Shown: positions 44,852 through 48,856 of the stretch, piece by piece | Layout of the letters: each line of letters starts with the position of its first letter | How positions within the stretch are numbered: the stretch's first letter is position 1 | From: Luteitalea sp. | Lineage (GTDB): Bacteria; Acidobacteriota; Vicinamibacteria; Vicinamibacterales; Vicinamibacteraceae | Direction of reading: 5' to 3' | Length of the DNA stretch: 48,856 bases | Assembly (NCBI GenBank): GCA_009377495.1 | Contig: WHTZ01000047.1 | Span: 1-48,856 of the forward strand | Program-made: the position numbers and the translations under genes | The notes under the pieces: generated by a model | Databases searched by the model: none | What the model was told of the DNA's origin: nothing | The model's input: the letters and a program-made list of their open reading frames with translations, nothing else

Positions 44852-45637
44852 ATGCTCCGCAAGGATAGCCCGATTCCGCTCTACTACCAGCTCAAGACTG
44901 CCATCGAAGCCCGCATTGACGAGGGGGTTTGGCCGCCAGATACCCAGTTGCCGTCGGAGCGTCAACTCTGTGATCAGTTCGGCATCAGCCGTATCACGGT
45001 TCGGCAGGCGCTCGCCGAGCTCGTGCGTGAAGGCCGGTTGGTCCGGAGTCACGGTCGCGGGACGTACGTCGCTCACGCACACCTCAAGAAGCCACTGTTC
45101 CCGCTGGTCAGCTTTACGGAAGACCTTCGGGAACATGGCCTCGAAGCCGGCGCCCGCGTTCTGCGCTTCGAACGGACGACACCACCGCCGCACGTTGCGC
45201 TCGCGCTGCGCCTGGCGAGCGGCGAGAAGACGATCGTCTTACAGCGGCTCCGTCTCGCCAATCGGCGGCCGGTGGCCATCGAGACCGTTCACCTACCGGA
45301 ACGCCTCTGCCCAGGCTTTCTCGAGGAAGATATGGCCGATCGCTCGCTCTACGCGACACTCGAGACCCGGTACCGCCTCGTGCCGGCCCACGCGCGGCAG
45401 CAGTGGCAGGCCGTGCGCTGCGCCGCAGCCGACGCCCAGCTCCTCGCGGTCGCCAAAGGCAGCCCCGTCCTGCGCATCGACCAAACGACCCACGACCAGC
45501 GGGGACGCGCATTCGAGTACATGGAGTCGTTCTTTCGGGGCGATAAGTTCGTCTTCTTCGCCGAGCTCACCAACCACAGCTCACGCAAGGGCCAGGGGCC
45601 AGTAGGGCGCGGCTTTAGCCGCGCCAGGAGCCAGTAG
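44852..45637 (+). CDS. GntR-family regulator with UTRA domain (HutC type)
   Basis: 261 residues. The winged helix (about 8-75) shows IPLYYQLKTAIEARIDEGVW, LPSERQLCDQFGISRITVRQ and GRGTYVAH. The UTRA ligand domain (about 90-240) begins PLFPLVSFTEDLREHGLEAG and closes near AFEYMESFFRGDKFVFFAEL. HutC-type regulators are repressors released by small metabolites such as sugar derivatives or imidazoles; the likely target is the divergent receptor gene. The last about 17 residues (RKGQGPVGRGFSRARSQ) come from a REP-like repeat at 45590-45637 and the stop is in the next unit. No clear ribosome binding site. Confidence 0.92.
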   Translation: MLRKDSPIPLYYQLKTAIEARIDEGVWPPDTQLPSERQLCDQFGISRITVRQALAELVREGRLVRSHGRGTYVAHAHLKKPLFPLVSFTEDLREHGLEAGARVLRFERTTPPPHVALALRLASGEKTIVLQRLRLANRRPVAIETVHLPERLCPGFLEEDMADRSLYATLETRYRLVPAHARQQWQAVRCAAADAQLLAVAKGSPVLRIDQTTHDQRGRAFEYMESFFRGDKFVFFAELTNHSSRKGQGPVGRGFSRARSQ

Positions 45638-45660
45638 GGCGGCTTTAGCCGCGCCAGGAG
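45602..45660. repeat. Two tandem REP units at the GntR 3' end
   Basis: GTAGGGCGCGGC-TTTA-GCCGCGCC AGGAGCCA, then GTAGGGC-GGC-TTTA-GCCGCGCC AGGAG. The second differs by a 2-base deletion. The stop of the regulator gene (45635-45637) is in the GTAG of unit 2. Confidence 0.85.
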
Positions 45661-45974
45661 AATCCCATGCACGGATGGCGCCCCTCAAGGGGTGCCCTAC
45701 CTATGGGGTCCCTGAAACCTGGGACCGCTCGCACCTTGCCCCTCGCACCTCTGTGAATCTGGTTCTCGCCTTCGGATACCTTGCGTGCATCGTACGCCGT
45801 TAGCTGCAGCCTCTCGCGGGAAGCAGGTGCTCCTTGAGCTCTCCGCAGAGTACTTCTCTGTACGTTGAACTTTAGTACGTCCCACGACACCGCGAGCGGG
45901 TCGGCATCGCTGTTGCCCCTTGGATGCGCAGCGTAACCATTGGCTCGAAACCGTCCGCAAGACAAGGAGGACCC
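45638..45974. other. REP units and leader of the peptide operon
   Basis: After the tandem units there is GGCGCCCC-TCAA-GGGGTGCC (45677-45696) and GGTCCC-GGGACC (45707-45726), followed by CGCACCT repeats as at 36290-36305. From about 45745 to 45960 I see no coding frame; this is the probable promoter and leader region of the operon at 45975. Confidence 0.55.
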
Positions 45975-46235
45975 ATGACGACCCGCCAGCAAATTGCCCT
46001 CAGTGCGCTTCTTGCAATCCCGCTCAGCGTGAACGCACCCCCGCTGCAGCGCGCCGTCGCCTCAGCGCCGTCTATGGCAGCCGACCACGGCCTTGCGCTG
46101 GGTTACCTCTCATCCGGCGACTCCTATGGATGGGCATGGACGGGAACGTTCTCGGCCATCGCCGGCATGACCTGTGCGGTTGCATTTGTCACCCCACCGG
46201 GCGCGATCGCGTGCGCGGCCTCTGCTGCAGCTTAG
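45975..46235 (+). CDS. Small secreted hydrophobic peptide, candidate bacteriocin-like precursor
   Basis: 86 residues. The start is very secure: AGGAGG lies 4 bases before ATG 45975. Residues 5-30 look like a signal or leader (IALSALLAIPLSVNAPPLQ). The rest is Gly/Ala/Ser-rich and hydrophobic, with a WAWTG centre and the C-terminal run MTCAVAFVTPPGAIACAASA with Cys67 and Cys80, which could form a disulfide. There is no lysine and hardly any charge after residue 38, unlike a soluble protein. It is the first gene of an operon with two membrane proteins and an ABC transporter, spaced 5, 2, 33 and -4 bases. I recognise no family. A ribosomally made exported peptide (toxin, signal or circular bacteriocin) is inference from composition and context; an envelope microprotein is the main alternative. 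Confidence 0.7.
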   Translation: MTTRQQIALSALLAIPLSVNAPPLQRAVASAPSMAADHGLALGYLSSGDSYGWAWTGTFSAIAGMTCAVAFVTPPGAIACAASAAA

Positions 46236-46240
46236 CTGCC

Positions 46241-46996
46241 ATGTGCCTGCTGGCGCGGCACTCCCCCCCAGTGGCCAGTGCTGTGGTGAGTGCCGCGTCC
46301 AGCACGATGATCCAATTCCTTGCGGCCATGCCGTTGTTCCATCAATTGTGCTCGCTAGTCTGGGAACCAGTGCGCTTCTTCGAGCGCTACCGCTGCACTC
46401 GTCCCAAGTGGGGTGCAGGTGCGGTGGCACCGTGCATCTGCGCGAGTCTCTACCTCGGTTATGGACTCGTCATGACCACTCACCTGGAGCCACTGGTCCT
46501 GGCAGCGCTGCGAGACACGGGCGTGCCTCAATTCCTGTTGTCATCAACCATGTACGGGGGCGCTGTGGCGGGCGCGTTCGCCTTTCCTCTGCTCTGGCTC
46601 GCGGCGGCCGGCTTTCTCGTCAGCGTGGATGTGCTCTTCGTCGATCGTGGAAGTCCAGTCAAGCAGCTCGAGCTGGCGGGCCGCGCATTCGTCTCTCAGT
46701 TGCCGAGCTTGGTGATCCTGTTGTTCGCGGCACTCTTTTTCGACAGCCAACTCCTCCGGGACGTGAACCTCGCCGAGCCGGACAGCGCCTCTCGTCTTCG
46801 CGCACGCTTCACGGCCATGCCGTTGTTTGCCACGGCAACCGTCTTGACCCAGGTGTCGCAGGCGTGGCTCTGCGTCCTGCTTGCGATGAGCTATCAGAGC
46901 ATCGCTCATATTTCCCATCGCGCGACCGTGGCCCTCGCGGTGCTGCTGTACGGCGTGTTTTTCTTAACGGCGCTGATCTTCTTGCGGGACGGTTGA
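46241..46996 (+). CDS. Polytopic membrane protein (YIP1-like)
   Basis: 251 residues from ATG 46241, 5 bases after the peptide stop; an in-frame ATG at 46307 (MIQFLAAMPLF) would also give a sensible protein. Neither has a good ribosome binding site, so translation probably depends on the preceding gene. About five or six TM helices are visible, for example SSTMYGGAVAGAFAFPLLWL and LPSLVILLFAALFF, and a closing TVALAVLLYGVFFLTALIFL. The pattern fits the YIP1 superfamily of unknown function. In the operon it may serve immunity, maturation or export of the peptide. Confidence 0.75.
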   Translation: MCLLARHSPPVASAVVSAASSTMIQFLAAMPLFHQLCSLVWEPVRFFERYRCTRPKWGAGAVAPCICASLYLGYGLVMTTHLEPLVLAALRDTGVPQFLLSSTMYGGAVAGAFAFPLLWLAAAGFLVSVDVLFVDRGSPVKQLELAGRAFVSQLPSLVILLFAALFFDSQLLRDVNLAEPDSASRLRARFTAMPLFATATVLTQVSQAWLCVLLAMSYQSIAHISHRATVALAVLLYGVFFLTALIFLRDG

Positions 46997-46998
46997 TC

Positions 46999-47616
46999 AT
47001 GGTGGCAATCAGGTTGCAGGAAGGCGAGACGAGGCCGGGATGCGGCTCGGCATGCAGCTCACCGCGCGAGCCTGCGCCGTGGTTCATCTCCGCCGAGGGC
47101 TCGACGTGTCTCTATGCCAGCACATGCCTCCTCTTCGGCGCTTCCAGCATCGGCGCTGCGGCCGCTCTTCTTCGTGCAGACGCGGGCAACCCGCCTCCCC
47201 TCGGGCGCGTGATGTTCTCGGTCGAGCTCCTGCTCACCAGCGCGGCCCGCATAGCCGCCACGAACCTTCGCGTCGTGCTGTGGTTACTGCTCGGTGCGCT
47301 GCTGTTCGCGGTTCCGACAGTGCTGGTGCTCGTGTTCAACGCGTTTCGGCTAGGGTGGGATCTTTGCACACTGGCTCAGATTGCCCCCGCCGATGCAGCG
47401 ATCATGCTGGTCTATGTGCCCCTGGAGTACACGGCCTTCGTGCACGGCGCGGCCGCCGGCCTACAGATTGCCAGTCGCTTCTTCTGCCTGTTATTCGGTC
47501 TGCCTCTCGCCACAGGCCCTCCGGGCCCGTTGGTCCTGATCGTGCGAGCTTGTGGATTGGTCCTCGCGGGAGCCATCCTCGAAGCTCTCGCCATGTACCT
47601 ACGTACTGTTCGTTGA
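46999..47616 (+). CDS. SpoIIM/DUF95-like membrane protein
   Basis: 205 residues from ATG 46999, 2 bases after the previous stop. The N-terminal about 30 residues are polar and Cys-containing; then about four TM helices. The segment NLRVVLWLLLGALLFAVPTV, then FNAFRLG and VPLEYTAFVHGAAAG follows the SpoIIM/DUF95 pattern (N, G, P-T, N-x-F-x-L-G, then E-x-x-A), although the usual PHG triplet is degenerate. DUF95 proteins occur in circular bacteriocin loci, next to the precursor gene and an ABC ATPase, and in sporulation engulfment. This bacterium is not expected to sporulate, so the first comparison is the relevant one. The family call is by eye and moderate. Confidence 0.65.
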   Translation: MVAIRLQEGETRPGCGSACSSPREPAPWFISAEGSTCLYASTCLLFGASSIGAAAALLRADAGNPPPLGRVMFSVELLLTSAARIAATNLRVVLWLLLGALLFAVPTVLVLVFNAFRLGWDLCTLAQIAPADAAIMLVYVPLEYTAFVHGAAAGLQIASRFFCLLFGLPLATGPPGPLVLIVRACGLVLAGAILEALAMYLRTVR

Positions 47617-47649
47617 TAAACGGACGATGAGAAGACGAGGCACCGCGCT

Positions 47650-48552
47650 ATGGTCCGACGGAGCACACCACGCGAACCCGCTGAACCGGCCGATGTTCCC
47701 GTTCTCGGCGCACGCGGTCTCCTGAAACGATTCGAGGGATTTCAACTCGGCCCCGTGGATCTCGACATCCACATCGGTCGCATCTACGGCCTGCTCGGGA
47801 TGAACGGCGCCGGCAAGACCACGCTCCTCTCCTGTCTGGCGCAACAGTCTCGTGCGAGCGGCGAGCTGCTCGTCGGCACTCGACGTGTTGCCTGCAACGA
47901 TTACTCACACCGCGAGCTCACGGCGTTCGTTCGGGAAGTTCCCGTGCTCTATGAACCACTGTCAGCAACCCAGCACATCCGCCTCGCCTCGCGGCTCTTT
48001 ACGCGCTGGGATCCGGCGCTTGCCGACCATTGGCTCGACACCTTTCGAATCGATCGACGAAAGCACGTGCGCCACTTCTCCAAAGGGATGCGGGTCAAGT
48101 TGGCGCTCATCCTGGCGCTCGCCCATCAGCCGCGGTTCCTGTTGCTCGACGAGCCCATGAACGGCGTCGATATCGAGAGCCGATGCGAGCTTCAGGAGCT
48201 TTTGCGTGCCGTCGCTGCGGAGGCGCGGGCCGGTATCCTCGTGTCCTCGCACGTGTTCCAGGACATCGACGCGTTGGCCACCGATCTCATCATCATTCGA
48301 GACGGACGCATCGTGTTCATGAACGGCTACGACACGCTGAAGACCCTCGCGGCGTGGACCCTGCCAGCGGATGGTCACCTGCAGTTGCCGCCGTCACACG
48401 AGCCACTTCGCACCTGGAAGGATCGTCATGGGCAACGCGTGCTATCGCGCGGTCCTGTGCCTGTGCCTGGTGTGGACGAGCCGACACCGGACGTCGTGCG
48501 GCGGGCAGGCTTGGAGGACGTGTACTTTGCATTTACGCGAGGGAACACATGA
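47650..48552 (+). CDS. ABC transporter ATPase of the peptide operon
   Basis: 300 residues, ATG 47650. Walker A GMNGAGKT (50-57), signature FSKGM (143-147, a common variant of LSGGQ in bacitracin- and bacteriocin-type exporters), Walker B LLLDEP with Asp167-Glu168, switch His in SSHVFQD. The C-terminal about 90 residues carry no motif I know. It powers an ABC-2-type exporter, with the permease gene overlapping its stop by 4 bases (ATGA). Such pairs give self-resistance or export in antimicrobial peptide loci. Confidence 0.92.
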   Translation: MVRRSTPREPAEPADVPVLGARGLLKRFEGFQLGPVDLDIHIGRIYGLLGMNGAGKTTLLSCLAQQSRASGELLVGTRRVACNDYSHRELTAFVREVPVLYEPLSATQHIRLASRLFTRWDPALADHWLDTFRIDRRKHVRHFSKGMRVKLALILALAHQPRFLLLDEPMNGVDIESRCELQELLRAVAAEARAGILVSSHVFQDIDALATDLIIIRDGRIVFMNGYDTLKTLAAWTLPADGHLQLPPSHEPLRTWKDRHGQRVLSRGPVPVPGVDEPTPDVVRRAGLEDVYFAFTRGNT

Positions 48553-48833
48553 CGAGCGAATGGCATCAGGTCAGGGTGCTGTTGATCAAGGACGTGTGGC
48601 TTCACGGGCGCGCGATCCTCCTGTTGTTCACCGCGAACTTCGCCCTCTACGCGTGCCTGCTCGCGTTTGCGCCATGGCTCTTTCCGGATACGCGGCTCCG
48701 AGCCCTCGTGAGCGTGCTCTTCTTGCCTTTGGTGCTCTTCAGCGGGCTCGTGTCGTCTCTCTGGCTCATTGAAACCGAGCGCATGAAAGGCACCTTCGCG
48801 CCGGGCCGTGTCAACGATTTTGAGACAACCTGA
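48549..48833 (+). pseudogene. ABC-2 type permease, 5' part only (probably interrupted)
   Basis: 94 codons up to a TGA. The start is coupled to the ATPase. Two TM helices are visible (AILLLFTANFALYACLLAFA and VSVLFLPLVLFSGLVSSLWL), followed by IETERMKGTFA, a motif after which full permeases of this type continue for another 100-200 residues. Instead the frame runs into AT-rich DNA and stops 38 bases later. A break near 48808 (before TGTCAACGATTTTGAGACA) looks like the end of an inserted element. If so, the operon has lost its permease in this strain. Confidence 0.6.
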
Positions 48834-48856
48834 TTCAGCAATTTACTGTAGCGACT
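48809..48856. mobile_element. Possible left end of an insertion sequence (cut by window edge)
   Basis: From TGTCAACG onwards base composition drops in GC and the permease homology ends. Ends starting TGT and CA-rich are usual for IS21-type elements, but only 48 bases are visible, so the family is a guess. Confidence 0.35.

Overview
The window is GC-rich (roughly 63-66 % by eye) with ordinary bacterial gene density. Two about 1,080-residue outer-membrane receptors of the Oar type (carboxypeptidase-regulatory-like domain, plug, barrel), many periplasmic hydrolases, GC-rich REP-like palindromes with a RAYT transposase, and tandem MacB-type permeases fit an Acidobacteriota chromosome, probably class Vicinamibacteria. 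This placement is inference from gene content; there is no rRNA or marker gene here.

Layout. 1-3.5 kb is decayed accessory DNA: a cut-off membrane protein, remnants of a NarL-type histidine kinase and of a LuxR-type regulator, a secreted subtilase, and six copies of a 7-2-7 inverted repeat arranged as pairs in front of three genes. 3.5-10.7 kb holds an uncharacterised two-TM protein, an FAD-linked oxidase, a translationally coupled pair (amidohydrolase lipoprotein plus serine hydrolase) and a TPR protein. 10.7-17.9 kb is one giant gene that joins TamB to a POTRA/Omp85 (TamA-like) half in a single chain. 18-23.6 kb has a prolyl oligopeptidase, the RAYT transposase with its palindromes, a rhodanese-SufE pair and a PfkB sugar kinase. 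23.6-36.3 kb is a copper/heavy-metal island: csoR-copA with two CsoR-type operator boxes, an Oar-type receptor, a Cys-rich secreted small protein and a CzcCBA-type RND efflux operon. 36.5-41.3 kb is a MacA/MacB-like export operon with two different permeases, followed by a DUF1428 gene. 41.5-45.6 kb is a second Oar-type receptor divergent from a GntR/UTRA regulator. 46-48.85 kb is a compact operon: small secreted hydrophobic peptide, polytopic membrane protein, SpoIIM/DUF95-like protein, ABC ATPase and an ABC permease that is cut off near the window edge, apparently by an insertion.

The last operon is the best candidate for an undescribed system: its gene set resembles circular or hydrophobic bacteriocin loci but its peptide matches no family I recognise. 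The TamB-TamA fusion and the paired palindromes at 0.3-3.4 kb come next. A recurrent theme is that palindromic repeats sit at gene ends and even inside genes, supplying stop codons and C-terminal tails to at least three proteins.
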